A DNA stretch of 64,000 nt, taken from JACVRW01 sp963825345. Lineage in GTDB: Bacteria; Actinomycetota; Thermoleophilia; Solirubrobacterales; Thermoleophilaceae. The DNA lies in the NCBI GenBank assembly GCA_963825345.1, contig CAWGSQ010000012.1, positions 620,001-684,000 on the forward strand, written 5' to 3'. The translations under genes were made by a program, and so were the position numbers. Below, one piece after another: positions 1-7,724 of this stretch (position 1 is the first letter of the stretch; each line of letters opens with the position of its first letter). The notes beneath the pieces were generated by a model. It was not told where the DNA came from and did no database searches. It saw only the letters and a program-made list of their open reading frames with translations.

Positions 1-382
1 CCGTGAGCCCTACCGGGTGAAGCACGAGTGCATGGTCAAGGCCGGCAAGCACCCGTGGCCCGGCCAGACCCTGCCTGTGGTGGTTGATCGCAAGAACCCC
101 GAGCGCATCGACATCCAGTGGAAGGAGCTTCAGACCGTCGACGAGCGGATGGCCGCTGGTGGACCGTCGGCAGGGCAGCGTCAGGTGATCGACATGCGCG
201 GGACCGAGCTGGCGGACCAGCTCCGGGAGGCCATGGCCACAGCCGGCGCCGGCGCGGTGGACAGCGGCAACATGGTCGAGGACCGGATCGCGAAGCTGGA
301 ACGGCTCGCCAAGCTGCGCGACGCCGGCGTGCTGAGCGAGGACGAGTTCGAGGCGGAGAAAGCCCGCATCCTGGCGGGTTAG
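1..382 (+). CDS. SHOCT-domain protein, 3' end of gene (partial)
   Basis: The frame is open to the left edge of the window, so the N-terminus is missing; a GTG at 17 is unlikely to be the true start. The visible ~125 residues begin with a beta-rich segment (HPWPGQTLPVVVDRKNPERIDIQW) and end with a short C-terminal helical motif, DRIAKLERLAKLRDAGVLSEDEFEAEKARIL, cut here as two runs: DRIAKLERLAKLRDAG and VLSEDEFEAEKARIL. That motif is the SHOCT (short C-terminal) domain found at the ends of many bacterial proteins, often membrane or stress proteins, and thought to mediate oligomerisation. The molecular role of this protein is unknown. It converges on the isochorismatase-like gene, with a hairpin repeat between them. 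Confidence 0.75.
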   Translation, partial: REPYRVKHECMVKAGKHPWPGQTLPVVVDRKNPERIDIQWKELQTVDERMAAGGPSAGQRQVIDMRGTELADQLREAMATAGAGAVDSGNMVEDRIAKLERLAKLRDAGVLSEDEFEAEKARILAG

Positions 383-392
383 TCACGACGAT

Positions 393-480
393 CCTGCCTA
401 GACCACCCATACGGTGGTTAGGGCAGGACGGTCGCAAGAAAAACCGACCCCTTCACCGCTGTTGTACGCGCTCGGGCGCC
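393..480 (-). repeat. Dispersed hairpin repeat, copy 1
   Basis: A two-part hairpin: outer arms CCTGCC (393-398) and GGCAGG (422-427), a three-base mismatch on each side, and inner arms ACCACC (402-407) and GGTGGT (413-418) around a CATAC loop. The flank running right (GACGGTCGC, then CCCCTTCA-CGCTGT and a GCGCT-like end) is also shared with a second copy near 32613-32690. Both copies lie directly behind the stop codon of a leftward gene and in the same orientation relative to it. A role as terminator, mRNA 3'-end stabiliser or REP-like element is inferred. Confidence 0.7.
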
Positions 481-489
481 GCGCGGCGC
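476..489 (-). terminator. GC-rich palindrome after the isochorismatase-like gene
   Basis: GCGCCGC is followed directly by its reverse complement GCGGCGC, six bases beyond the stop codon of the leftward gene. There is no T-run, so intrinsic termination is only possible, not clear. It may form one unit with the neighbouring hairpin repeat. Confidence 0.35.
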
Positions 490-494
490 TACGC

Positions 495-1115
495 CTACGC
501 CACCGCCGCGCCCTGCAGCTCCTCGGTGAACGCCTCGGCGGTCATCACCTCGGAGAACATGGGGTAGTCGAACTGGATCGCGTTCTGGTGCTCCTCGGCG
601 GACGTCGCCGCGACGCAATCCGAGAGCGTGATCACCTGGTAGCCCTTCTCGTAGCCGGTGCGCATCGTCGACTCCACGCAGCAGTTCGTCAGGAAGCCGC
701 CGAGTGCGATTGTCGTGATCCCCCGGGCGCGCAGGATGAAGTCGAGGTTCGTCGTCGCGAAGGTGTCCAGGCCTCGCTTGCCCTCGACGACCACATCGCC
801 CTCCTGCGGCGCGAGCGAGTCGACGATCTCGGCGCCCCACTCGCCCTTTACGAAGGCCGTGGAGTCCACGACGCCCTTCAGGATCCCGTACGGGTGGTCG
901 GCCAGCTCGCCATAGCCCGGCGCGAATGTGATCGGTGCGTGCACGATCGTCGCTCCGGCCGCGCGCGCCGCCTCCGCGAGCCTGCGCGTGTTCTCCAGCA
1001 TGCCGGTGCTCTCCATGACATCGCCCACGGCACCGTGTAGGGCACCGCCCTCCGAGGTGAAGTCGTTCTGGTACTCGATCAGGACGACGGCAGTGTGCTT
1101 GGGATCGATCGGCAC
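495..1115 (-). CDS. Isochorismatase-family cysteine hydrolase
   Basis: A 206-residue cytosolic protein of the isochorismatase fold, a family that hydrolyses isochorismate, nicotinamide, N-carbamoyl compounds or other amides through a Cys-Lys-Asp triad. Visible motifs are IEYQNDF near residue 13, the lysine in VEGKRG (K113) and the nucleophile loop GGFLTNCCVES (C146, preceded by C145), with the cis-peptide-forming region before it. Length is normal. The first triad position, normally Asp in DxQNDF, is Glu14 here; an EYQ subgroup of the family exists, so the protein is probably still active. The substrate cannot be read from sequence. The flavoprotein gene lies 28 bases upstream on the same strand and may be cotranscribed. 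Confidence 0.85.
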   Translation of the reverse strand: MPIDPKHTAVVLIEYQNDFTSEGGALHGAVGDVMESTGMLENTRRLAEAARAAGATIVHAPITFAPGYGELADHPYGILKGVVDSTAFVKGEWGAEIVDSLAPQEGDVVVEGKRGLDTFATTNLDFILRARGITTIALGGFLTNCCVESTMRTGYEKGYQVITLSDCVAATSAEEHQNAIQFDYPMFSEVMTAEAFTEELQGAAVA

Positions 1116-1143
1116 GAGAGCCTCCTTGCCTGGGGGACGGGCG

Positions 1144-2103
1144 TTAGCCCAACTCTACGACCCGCTCGGCCTCGGCGACCAGGTTTTTCACGATCTTGGC
1201 GGCAGGCTGTACGTCCCTGATCAGCCCCGCGGTCTGGCCTGTGAACGGCAGGATCTCGTGTGTCCGGCCCTCGCCCACGGCGGCCATGATCTCGGCGAGC
1301 AGGCGCTCAGACTCGTCAGCGGCCTCGTCCGGACGCGACTCCCACCGGCTCACGAACTCCGTCCGGATCACGCGCGGCACGACGTTGTACGCGCCCGGCG
1401 CGGGTGGCGGCACGATCGCGCCCCAGGTCTCGAAGCGAACCGTGTCCTCTGACTCGGCGTCGATGATTCCCTGCTTCCAGCCGTCCTCTGTGGACGCCTC
1501 CTCCGATGCGAGGAAGCGCGTGCCCACGTTCACCCCGGCGGCGCCGAGCGCAAGTGCAGCGGCCAGCCCGCGGCCGTCCGCGATACCGCCCGCTGCGAGC
1601 ACGGGGATCGGAGCGATCGCGTCGACCACCTGGGGAACCAGCGCCATCGTGCCCACGCCGGCGGCCATCCCCTGCCCGCCCGCCTCGCTCCCCTGCGCGA
1701 TCACCACATCGACGCCGAGCCCTGCCGCCTCGCGCGCCTGGGCGACGGTGTGCACCTGGTGGATCACCTTCGCCCCGGCCGCGTGCGCGCGCTCCACAAG
1801 CGCACCCGGGTCGCCGAGCGCGAAAGATACGGCGGCGGGACGCGCGTCGAGCGTGGCCTGGAACGCGTCATCGTCGAGGGTGGAGATGACGTGGTTCACG
1901 ACGAACGGTCGGTCGGTCAGCGCGCGCACACGCTCGATCTGTCCGCGGAGGCCGTCCGCCGTGCTGAAGATGCCGGCGATCGTCCCGATCGCGCCAGCGT
2001 CGGAAACGGCGGCCACAAGCTCTGGCGAGGTCGCCGGCCAGATCGCCGCCTGAAGAATCGGGGCCTCGACATCGAGGAGCTCGCAGAAGGGCGTGCGGCG
2101 CAC
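1144..2103 (-). CDS. Nitronate monooxygenase / 2-nitropropane dioxygenase-like flavoprotein
   Basis: A 319-residue TIM-barrel FMN protein of the nitronate monooxygenase/FabK superfamily. The N-terminus (CELLDVEAPILQAAIW) is the typical barrel entry. FMN-phosphate-binding stretches are GSEAGGQGM near residue 138 and AAGGIADGRGLAAALALGA near residue 169. QGSEAGG is characteristic of the class. The family oxidises alkyl nitronates or, in FabK branches, reduces enoyl-ACP; sequence alone favours the nitronate monooxygenase annotation. It is preceded by the exoribonuclease gene on the same strand with a 13-base gap, and followed by the isochorismatase-like hydrolase, so the three may form one leftward operon. 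Length matches the family. Confidence 0.85.
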   Translation of the reverse strand: MRRTPFCELLDVEAPILQAAIWPATSPELVAAVSDAGAIGTIAGIFSTADGLRGQIERVRALTDRPFVVNHVISTLDDDAFQATLDARPAAVSFALGDPGALVERAHAAGAKVIHQVHTVAQAREAAGLGVDVVIAQGSEAGGQGMAAGVGTMALVPQVVDAIAPIPVLAAGGIADGRGLAAALALGAAGVNVGTRFLASEEASTEDGWKQGIIDAESEDTVRFETWGAIVPPPAPGAYNVVPRVIRTEFVSRWESRPDEAADESERLLAEIMAAVGEGRTHEILPFTGQTAGLIRDVQPAAKIVKNLVAEAERVVELG

Positions 2104-2116
2104 GACCCGCTTTAGG

Positions 2117-3127
2117 CTACGCCGCTTCTTCGCTGCGCGTCTGTTCGCGTGTTGCGAAGAAGGCCGACGTCGAGATGCCGCGGTCGAAGTCCGACCAGCT
2201 TGCGCCGTCGGCGAGCGAGCGCTCGATGCGGTCGAAGCTGCCGAGGTTGCCGCCGAGGTTGTCCACGAAGTGGACGAGCGTGGCCTCGCGCGTGCAGGGC
2301 AGGACGGGGCTGCCGTGCTCGAGCTTGCCGTGGTGACTCAGGATGATGTGGAGGAGACCCTCGGCCTCGGAGGGCGGGAAGCCGTCGATCCGCTCGATCT
2401 CGCGGCGCACCGTGTAGTAGCCGCACGGGATCTCGCCGAGCAGCTTGCCGCGGTCGGTCATCTCGATCGCGCCGTTGACGCTCGAGTAGACCTCGGTCTT
2501 CCCGATGTCGTGCAGGAGCGCGCCGGTGACCGCCAGGTCGCGGTCGACCCCTCCGCGGAAGGGTCCGCGTGCGAGCACGCTCACGCCCTCGGCCACCGAC
2601 AGGCAGTGCTCGAGCAGCCCGTGCTTGTACGCCTGGTGGTAGTACTTGGCCGCAGGTGCCGAGTGGTAGGCCGCCCCGCTCTCCGTGGAGCGGTCGATCA
2701 GCCGCCCGAGCAGCGTGCGCAGGTGCGGCCGCTGGATCGTGTCGACCAGTGCCTTGAGGTCGGCGGCCATCTCCTCGTAGGGCCGCGCCGGCGCCTCGGT
2801 GAGGTCGGCCAGCTCGTACTCGTCATCCGCCGCGACCCGCATTCGCTTGACCGTGACGGCCGCGCCGTAGCGCTCGTCGACCGCGTAGCGGCCGAGGATC
2901 CGCACGACCGACCCTGTCGGGCATACCGGTGCCAGGGTCTCGACCTCGTCCCAGATCACGGCCTCCACCGCGCCCGTGGTGTCGCCGAGCTGGAGCTTCA
3001 GGAAGGGCTCGCCGTTGCGGCGCTGGCGCCTCGTGTGGGCGCGCACGACGAAGACCTCGTTGACCTCCTGGCCGTCGGCCAGGTCGCGGACGAAGCACCT
3101 CGAGGGGGTGAGCGTGGTCTGCTCCAT
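2117..3127 (-). CDS. OB-fold/HD-domain 3'-5' exoribonuclease, YhaM family
   Basis: A 336-residue protein. Residues ~10-100 form an OB-fold nucleic-acid-binding domain (RDLADGQEVNEVFVV, then FLKLQLGDTTGAVEAVIWD). Residues ~150-300 form a metal-dependent HD phosphohydrolase domain with HGLLEHCLSVAEG, LLHDIGKTEVY and ILSHHGKLEHGSP. This order is that of YhaM, a 3'-to-5' exoribonuclease that trims mRNA ends and may act on single-stranded DNA. The C-terminal SFFATREQ-type extension is short and charged. The gene is divergent from the SDR at 3178 across 50 bases, which must hold both promoters. The family call is firm; the in vivo substrate is inferred. Confidence 0.85.
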   Translation of the reverse strand: MEQTTLTPSRCFVRDLADGQEVNEVFVVRAHTRRQRRNGEPFLKLQLGDTTGAVEAVIWDEVETLAPVCPTGSVVRILGRYAVDERYGAAVTVKRMRVAADDEYELADLTEAPARPYEEMAADLKALVDTIQRPHLRTLLGRLIDRSTESGAAYHSAPAAKYYHQAYKHGLLEHCLSVAEGVSVLARGPFRGGVDRDLAVTGALLHDIGKTEVYSSVNGAIEMTDRGKLLGEIPCGYYTVRREIERIDGFPPSEAEGLLHIILSHHGKLEHGSPVLPCTREATLVHFVDNLGGNLGSFDRIERSLADGASWSDFDRGISTSAFFATREQTRSEEAA

Positions 3128-3177
3128 GGGGGATTGCCAAGGTAAGGCCGGACTCGGACGGTTTAGCCTGCCGGGTC

Positions 3178-3861
3178 ATGGGTGTGCTTGTGGCCGGTGG
3201 CACCGGAGCTCTCGGTAGCGCGGTCGTGCGCGAGCTGCTCGACGCGGGCTACGACTGCACGCTCACCTGGATCGTCGACGCCGAGCGCGAGCGCGCCGAG
3301 GCGGAGCTCGGCGACCGAGCCAAGTTCGTCCGGGCCGACCTGATCGATCCGCAGGGCGGCGGCGCCGGCGAGGCCGTGGCCGCGGTCGACGACCTGGAGG
3401 CGGTGGTGAACCTGGTGGGCGGGTTCTTCTCCGGCCCCGCCGCGCACGAGACGGCGTGGGAGGACTTCGATCGCATGATGCGCCTCAACCTTTCGCCCGC
3501 CATCAACCTCGCGTGTGCGGCGATGCCGCGCATGCTGGAGCGCGGCGCCGGCTCGTTCGTGGCGGTCTCCGCCCGCCCGGCGCTGCGGCCCTTCCCCGGC
3601 TCCGCCGCATACTCGACCGCGAAGGCCGCAGTGCTCGCCTTCGTCAAGGCGCTCGATGCCGACTACCGCACGAAGGGCATCCGCGCCAACGCGATCCTGC
3701 CGAGCGTGATCGACACCCCGGCCAACCGCAGGGCGGAGCCCGACGCCGATTACTCGAAGTGGGTCCAGCCGGCCGAGATCGCGCGGGTCGTCCGCTTTCT
3801 CGTCTCGGACGATTCGGCGGTCACGAGCGGTGCCGCGATTCCGGTCTACGGGCGCGCGTAG
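3178..3861 (+). CDS. Short-chain dehydrogenase/reductase
   Basis: A 227-residue classical SDR with a Rossmann fold. The nucleotide-binding loop is VAGGTGALGSAV at the N-terminus, the NLVGG segment follows beta-4, and the catalytic Tyr-Lys pair is in AAYSTAKAAV. The usual Ser before it sits in SFVAVSARPAL. The region after the catalytic helix (ANAILPSVIDTPANR) gives the substrate loop, and the C-terminus has the SGAAIPVYGRA ending. NAD(P)H-dependent oxidation or reduction of an unknown alcohol/ketone is expected in the cytosol. Its stop overlaps the 3' end of the convergent EcsC-like gene by 16 bases. Confidence 0.85.
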   Translation: MGVLVAGGTGALGSAVVRELLDAGYDCTLTWIVDAERERAEAELGDRAKFVRADLIDPQGGGAGEAVAAVDDLEAVVNLVGGFFSGPAAHETAWEDFDRMMRLNLSPAINLACAAMPRMLERGAGSFVAVSARPALRPFPGSAAYSTAKAAVLAFVKALDADYRTKGIRANAILPSVIDTPANRRAEPDADYSKWVQPAEIARVVRFLVSDDSAVTSGAAIPVYGRA

Positions 3862-4490
3862 TACTGCAGGGTGCGCTGGCCGAGCTGCTTCGTGACGTTG
3901 CCGTTCTGAATGGCTCCGATCGGCGCGCCGATCAGTGGGATGAGCTTGCCGGCGAAGCGGCGCGCCAGGCGCCTAGCGAGGTACTTCGCAAGTTTGAGGT
4001 GCAGCGCGTCGGACCTACGAGAGCTGAGCGCGCGCTCAGCCATGGCCTGGGCCATCCGCTTCCCCACGCCGTCGAGCGCCTCGCGCGCCTCGGCCGGCGT
4101 CTCGTACAGGCCCTGGAGCGCGAGGTACTCGGCGGGGCGCATCGGGTGGCGCGGGTCGTAGCCGTAGGCCGCGGCGATGTAGAAGACCATCCGGCTCTGG
4201 ATCCAGAGCAGCGCGACGATGTCGGGCGCCAGCGTTACGGCTCCGCCGATGCCCAGCGCGCCCCCCTCGAGCCGGGCAAGGCGCACGTGCTTCTTGAATG
4301 CCACCCGGGCGAGTTGCTCCGGCGTGTGGCCTGGACCCGCAATCCGCACCCACTCCTCGGCCTGCGGACCGAAGCGCTCGGCCGCGGCGAGCGCGATGTA
4401 CTCGGGAGCGCGGTCGGGCTCGGCGAGCATGCGGTCCCACAGCCGCTTGGGCGGGCGCTCGAGTTGTTCGATTTGGGTCGCTGCTTCCAC
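3846..4490 (-). CDS. EcsC-family protein
   Basis: About 214 residues from a GTG at 4490 (VEAATQIEQLERPPKRLWDRML); an ATG at 4517 is possible but would overlap the divergent ferritin-like start. Sequence such as RFAGKLIPLIGAPIGAIQNGNVTKQLGQ near the C-terminus and ALGIGGAVTLAPDIVALLWIQSRMVFYIAAAYG in the middle (read here as separate short hydrophobic stretches) matches the EcsC family, originally named from a Bacillus ABC-transporter locus. The biochemical function of EcsC proteins is not known. Hydrophobic helices suggest membrane association. Divergent from the ferritin-like gene with only ~25 bases between starts. Confidence 0.7.
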   Translation of the reverse strand: MEAATQIEQLERPPKRLWDRMLAEPDRAPEYIALAAAERFGPQAEEWVRIAGPGHTPEQLARVAFKKHVRLARLEGGALGIGGAVTLAPDIVALLWIQSRMVFYIAAAYGYDPRHPMRPAEYLALQGLYETPAEAREALDGVGKRMAQAMAERALSSRRSDALHLKLAKYLARRLARRFAGKLIPLIGAPIGAIQNGNVTKQLGQRTLQYYARP

Positions 4491-4515
4491 GCGGCCTGAG
4501 AGTACCCTGAGGTCC

Positions 4516-4989
4516 ATGGCTTCAGACAGCGATCGTGAGGAGCTGATCGCGCTCCTCACCAAGGCGTATTGGATGGAAATCGAGACCGTGATGAGCTACA
4601 CCGCGAACTCGATCAACCCGGACGGGGTGCGAGCGCAGGAGATCATCGAGTCGCTCCAACAGGACGTGGAGGAGGAGCTCGGGCACGCTCGCCAGTTCGG
4701 CGCGCGGATCAAGGAGCTCTACGGCGTGGTGCCGGGCTCGCTCGACTTCAAGGCCGAGCAGTCCTACCTCCAGCCGCCCGACCAGCAGACCGACATCGTC
4801 CATGTGATCAAGGGAGTGATCGAGGCGGAGTCCGGCGCCATCGAGCACTACAACCGGATCATCGAGTTCTGCGAGGGCCGCGACCCCGTGACGCAGGACA
4901 TGGTGATCACGATTCTGCGCGACGAGGAGAGCCACCGGCGCCTCTTCGAGGGCTTCCTGCGCGAGTACAAGGCCGAGGGTCTGGCCTAA
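4516..4989 (+). CDS. Ferritin-like di-iron domain protein
   Basis: A 157-residue four-helix-bundle protein. Helix A carries MEIETVMSY, helix B EEELGHARQF, helix C VIEAESGAIEHYNR and helix D LRDEESHRRLFEGF, i.e. the Glu, ExxH, Glu and ExxH ligands of a ferritin/bacterioferritin-type di-iron site. Such proteins oxidise and store iron or act as oxidative-stress di-iron proteins; the exact subgroup is not resolved here. ATG at 4516 is chosen because the conserved helix A follows closely. It is followed by the convergent DUF4396 gene, overlapping by four bases at the stops. Confidence 0.85.
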   Translation: MASDSDREELIALLTKAYWMEIETVMSYTANSINPDGVRAQEIIESLQQDVEEELGHARQFGARIKELYGVVPGSLDFKAEQSYLQPPDQQTDIVHVIKGVIEAESGAIEHYNRIIEFCEGRDPVTQDMVITILRDEESHRRLFEGFLREYKAEGLA

Positions 4990-5525
4990 CGGGCCAGGCT
5001 GTCCGCCACCAGCACCACGGTCCCAAAGAGCCCCGCGAGTACGGCGATCACGCCGATCACTCGCGGGTCGGGGCCGCCGTGGATCCCCGTCTCGTGAACG
5101 GCCGTGTGCCCCTTGCCGCGCTGGAGCAGCCAGCGGTTCACCGGATAGGCGCACAGCCCGGCCACGAAGAGCGCGAACGAGAGCGAGCCCCAGAACAGGA
5201 CGTCGCCGACGCCCGCGTCCATCGCGCCGGGCACCACGGCGATGATCGCGTTGTCCACGATCTCCATGACCGCGATCGAGAGCGTGTCCGAGGCGAATGC
5301 GATCGGAATGACGGCCGCGAGAGCCAATCCGCCGCGCAGCAGCGGCAGGCTCGTCAGGGAGTAGCCGAACAGGAACGCGAGCGCGACCGACAGCGCAATC
5401 GTCGCGCCGTTCGACCATCCGAGCGCCGTGCCGATGATGAAGCCCACGACCTCACCGATGGCGCAGCCGGTGAGGCAGTGAAGCGTGGCGCTGAGCGCCA
5501 TCTGGTTCGTGCCGTCGTGATCCAT
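4986..5525 (-). CDS. DUF4396-type integral membrane protein
   Basis: A 179-residue protein starting at ATG 5525. The N-terminus ALSATLHCLTGCAIGEVVGF is the conserved HCxxGCxxGE signature of DUF4396 proteins, and four or five hydrophobic segments follow (GWSNGATIALSVALAFLFG, LPLLRGGLALAAVIPIAFA, VLFWGSLSFALFVAGLCA, VIGVIAVLAGLFGTVVLVA). Conserved His and Cys near the membrane suggest metal or heme handling, but no function is established. The frame is open further upstream through the tRNA gene on the opposite strand; that extension is not protein-coding. Confidence 0.75.
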   Translation of the reverse strand: MDHDGTNQMALSATLHCLTGCAIGEVVGFIIGTALGWSNGATIALSVALAFLFGYSLTSLPLLRGGLALAAVIPIAFASDTLSIAVMEIVDNAIIAVVPGAMDAGVGDVLFWGSLSFALFVAGLCAYPVNRWLLQRGKGHTAVHETGIHGGPDPRVIGVIAVLAGLFGTVVLVADSLAR

Positions 5526-5566
5526 CTCGCCGCCCAACGCTAGATACCATCGTCTCGCTGTTGCAA

Positions 5567-5639
5567 GGCGAGGTAGCTCAGTTGGTAGAGCACACGACTG
5601 AAAATCGTGGTGTCGCCGGTTCGATTCCGGCCCTCGCCA
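5567..5639 (+). tRNA. tRNA-Phe (GAA)
   Basis: A complete 73-nt cloverleaf. The acceptor arms GGCGAGG and CCTCGCC pair, with A73 after them; D-stem GCTC/GAGC; anticodon stem CACGA/TCGTG around CTGAAAA giving anticodon GAA; T-arm GCCGG-TTCGATT-CCGGC. CCA is not encoded. The unrelated-looking frame across it (EVAQLVEHTTENRGVAGS) is the usual artefact of translating this tRNA. Confidence 0.97.
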
Positions 5640-5675
5640 TCTGCGGGCTGCGGCGCATCGCCAGGCTGTGTCATC

Positions 5676-5709
5676 GGGGCAGGGCCGTGCGAAGCACTGT
5701 CCCTGCCCC
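5676..5709 (+). terminator. Hairpin terminator downstream of tRNA-Phe
   Basis: GGGGCAGGG pairs with CCCTGCCCC (nine bp), extended inside by GTGC-GAA-GCAC, and the downstream side is TCTTCCTT. It starts 36 bases after the tRNA 3' end and is a plausible intrinsic or partly T-rich terminator. Confidence 0.6.
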
Positions 5710-5722
5710 TCTTCCTTGCCTG

Positions 5723-5763
5723 GCGGGCGCCTCGCCCGCAGCTGGCGAGGGCTTCGCCCTCGC
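5723..5763 (-). terminator. Two hairpins downstream of the PKD protein gene
   Basis: GCGGGCG-CCT-CGCCCGC (5723-5739) and GCGAGGGC-TTC-GCCCTCGC (5745-5763) lie just beyond the stop of the leftward gene at 5775. Both are perfect stems with three-base loops. No T-run follows, so a terminator or mRNA-end role is inferred. The 5640-5774 interval holds only these and the tRNA terminator. Confidence 0.5.
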
Positions 5764-5774
5764 ATTTCCGAGCG

Positions 5775-7184
5775 TTACTTCACGGCGATCTTGGTCGCGC
5801 CGGCCGCCGTGTAGCTGGCGCCCTTCGCCTTGAAGGCGATCTTCACCGTGTAGGTGCCGCGCTTCAGCCCCTTCGGCAGGCGCAGTCGCTGTGTCGTTTC
5901 GCCGGGCGCCAGGCCCACGGTCAGTCGCGAGAGCACCTTCTTGCCGCGTGTGAGGCGAAGCGTCAGCGTGCCCGCCTGCTCGGCGTCCGCACGGAGCACC
6001 AGCCGCTTGGCCTTTCCGAGCCGGACGCCCTTCGGCACGATGACCCTGACGCCCCCGATCCGCACTCCCGGCAGCGGCCCGCCGTTCGTGACCGGCACCT
6101 CCGGCGTCGTGGTGGTGCCGCCGGCCGGCGGCGCCTGGACGGTGATCGACTTCTGCGCCGTCGACTCATTGCCGACCTTGTCCCTTGCGCGGAAGCTGAC
6201 CACGTAGGTGCCCGGCTGGTCGAACGAGTGCGTCGTGGCGCCGCCCGTCATGGCGGAGGCGCCGTCGCCGAACTCCCAGCGGGACGCGCTCGCGTCGAGG
6301 CCGGCGCCGGAGTCGCTCGCCTCGGGCGAGAGGCTGACCTGCTCACCGGCGAGGACAACCGTCTTCGAGGCGTTCACGGCCAGCGTCGGCCCCTGGCGGT
6401 CCAGCACGACGGTGTCGCACTGGGAGTTCGAGAGGTTCGCCTGGGTGGCGCTTCCGGTCTGATTGGCCGAGCTCGGGTTGTTCGGCACCGCGGCGTCGGC
6501 CGCGATCGCGCAGACGGTGACCGGGCCATCCGGCAGCTGGGACGCGTCGACGCCGCAGCTGAACGTCGTGCTCTTTCCGGGGCCGCCCGGCACGCTGCAA
6601 GCGGGCAGGTACTGGTGCCCGCTGCTGCAGGGGTCCGGCCCTGCCTTGACGCACACGAAGTTCGCCGGGTTGGGGCCCGCCACGTCGTCCTGGAAGCCAA
6701 TCGAGACCGGAATCGTCTCCTGCTTGGTGAAATCGGCGCCACCAGCGGCGGCGACAGAAACGCTCGGCTTCGATCGATCGATCGTCGTGTAGGAGCGCTT
6801 GCCCTCGTTCGTGCCATTCGAGCACGAGTTCGCGCCATCGGAGAACCACAGGCTGTCGTTGGGGAGCGAGAACTCGCCGGTCACGCAGATCCCGTACTGC
6901 CTGCCGTGTTCGAGCGTCGCAACGCCGTTCCAGTCGATCCAGGCGGTCCCGCTCGCGCCGACCGTCCAGGTGAACTCGTTCACCTGGACGTTGTCCCGGT
7001 AGTAGCGCGCGTGGAGCCGGTAGCCGTCGGTTCCTTCCGGAGCCTGCCAGCGGATCCACTGGGTGTTGTTGGTGGAGTTCGTGAAGGCGGGCTCGCCGGT
7101 GCCTTCTACGGTGACGCTGGCCGCCGCAGGCGCGGCGGCTACGAGCGCCGCGAGAAAGACGATGCATGTCAGATGCCGTTTCAT
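5775..7184 (-). CDS. Secreted PKD-domain surface protein
   Basis: A 469-residue protein from ATG 7184, beginning with a Sec signal peptide (MKRHLTCIVFLAALVAAAP, cleavage near AAA-SVT). Residues ~25-260 form an uncharacterised Cys-containing beta-rich region. A PKD-type domain follows (residues ~265-350; EFGDGASAMTGGATTHSF, then PGTYVVSFRARDKVGN). After a Pro/Thr linker comes a basic beta-sandwich tail of ~100 residues (LRLPKGLKRGTYTVKIAFKA). PKD domains mediate protein or polysaccharide contacts on cell surfaces. No catalytic motif is seen, so an extracellular adhesive or structural role is inferred. Confidence 0.7.
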   Translation of the reverse strand: MKRHLTCIVFLAALVAAAPAAASVTVEGTGEPAFTNSTNNTQWIRWQAPEGTDGYRLHARYYRDNVQVNEFTWTVGASGTAWIDWNGVATLEHGRQYGICVTGEFSLPNDSLWFSDGANSCSNGTNEGKRSYTTIDRSKPSVSVAAAGGADFTKQETIPVSIGFQDDVAGPNPANFVCVKAGPDPCSSGHQYLPACSVPGGPGKSTTFSCGVDASQLPDGPVTVCAIAADAAVPNNPSSANQTGSATQANLSNSQCDTVVLDRQGPTLAVNASKTVVLAGEQVSLSPEASDSGAGLDASASRWEFGDGASAMTGGATTHSFDQPGTYVVSFRARDKVGNESTAQKSITVQAPPAGGTTTTPEVPVTNGGPLPGVRIGGVRVIVPKGVRLGKAKRLVLRADAEQAGTLTLRLTRGKKVLSRLTVGLAPGETTQRLRLPKGLKRGTYTVKIAFKAKGASYTAAGATKIAVK

Positions 7185-7267
7185 GGCCTCAGCGTGCAGG
7201 GGCCAAGCCGTTCTCACATCGGGCACACCCCCAATCACCACCCCTGATCTTTGGGCGGCTCCCCTGA

Positions 7268-7294
7268 TGTCGATTCAGCGGCTCCCCGTTCGTC
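7268..7294 (+). promoter_or_regulatory. ECF42-type promoter candidate, module 1
   Basis: TGTCGA at 7268-7273, 17 bases, then CGTC at 7291-7294, placed 33 bases before the DGPF start. The ECF42 sigma group is reported to recognise a TGTCGA -35 and CG(A/T)C -10, so the module is probably autoregulated. The same motif with the same spacing precedes module 2 (22212-22238). Confidence 0.65.
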
Positions 7295-7326
7295 TGATAC
7301 GCGACCATCCAACAAAGGAGGACGCG

Positions 7327-7686
7327 ATGAAGTACATGCTTTTGATCCATCAGGGCGACACCCCGACCCCGCGGGACCCGGAAGCCTGGGGAAAGCTGTC
7401 GGAGGACGAGCAGAAGGCCGTCTACGCCGATTACATGGCGATCAACCAGACCGAGGGCGTGAGCCCCGGCCTCCAGCTCGACGAGCCCGACACCGCGACG
7501 ACCGTGCGCGTGAAGGACGGTCAGACGCTGACCACCGATGGGCCCTTCGCCGAGATCAAGGAGGCCATCGGCGGGTTCATGTTCTTCGAGGCCGATGACC
7601 TCGACGCCGCGATCGAGCTCGCCGCGCGTATCCCGGCGGCGCGCCTCGGTGGCGCCATCGAGGTGCGCCCGGTGGTGGAGCGCTAG
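7327..7686 (+). CDS. DGPF/YCII-related protein of ECF42 module 1
   Basis: A 119-residue protein with an AAAGGAGG-type ribosome site before ATG 7327. It has the YCII-fold start MKYMLLIHQGD, the name-giving motif TDGPFAEIKEAIGGFMFFEAD near residue 80 (T-D-G-P-F), and ends with GGAIEVRPVVER. DGPF proteins are regularly encoded next to ECF42 sigma factors and are thought to be linked to them functionally, although their biochemical role is unknown. The sigma gene follows in the -1 frame. The second module at 22288 repeats this arrangement. Confidence 0.85.
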   Translation: MKYMLLIHQGDTPTPRDPEAWGKLSEDEQKAVYADYMAINQTEGVSPGLQLDEPDTATTVRVKDGQTLTTDGPFAEIKEAIGGFMFFEADDLDAAIELAARIPAARLGGAIEVRPVVER

Positions 7687-7724
7687 CGATTCTCGAGCAG
7701 GTCTTCCGCGACCAGTGGGGCCGT

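Noticed and set aside
4491..4562. ATG starts at 4517 or 4562 for the EcsC-like gene
   Set aside because: They would overlap the divergent ferritin-like coding start; GTG 4490 leaves room for both.
5561..5833. Open frames across the tRNA-Phe region on both strands
   Set aside because: They read through a complete tRNA cloverleaf and its terminator; the peptide is the well-known false translation of this tRNA.
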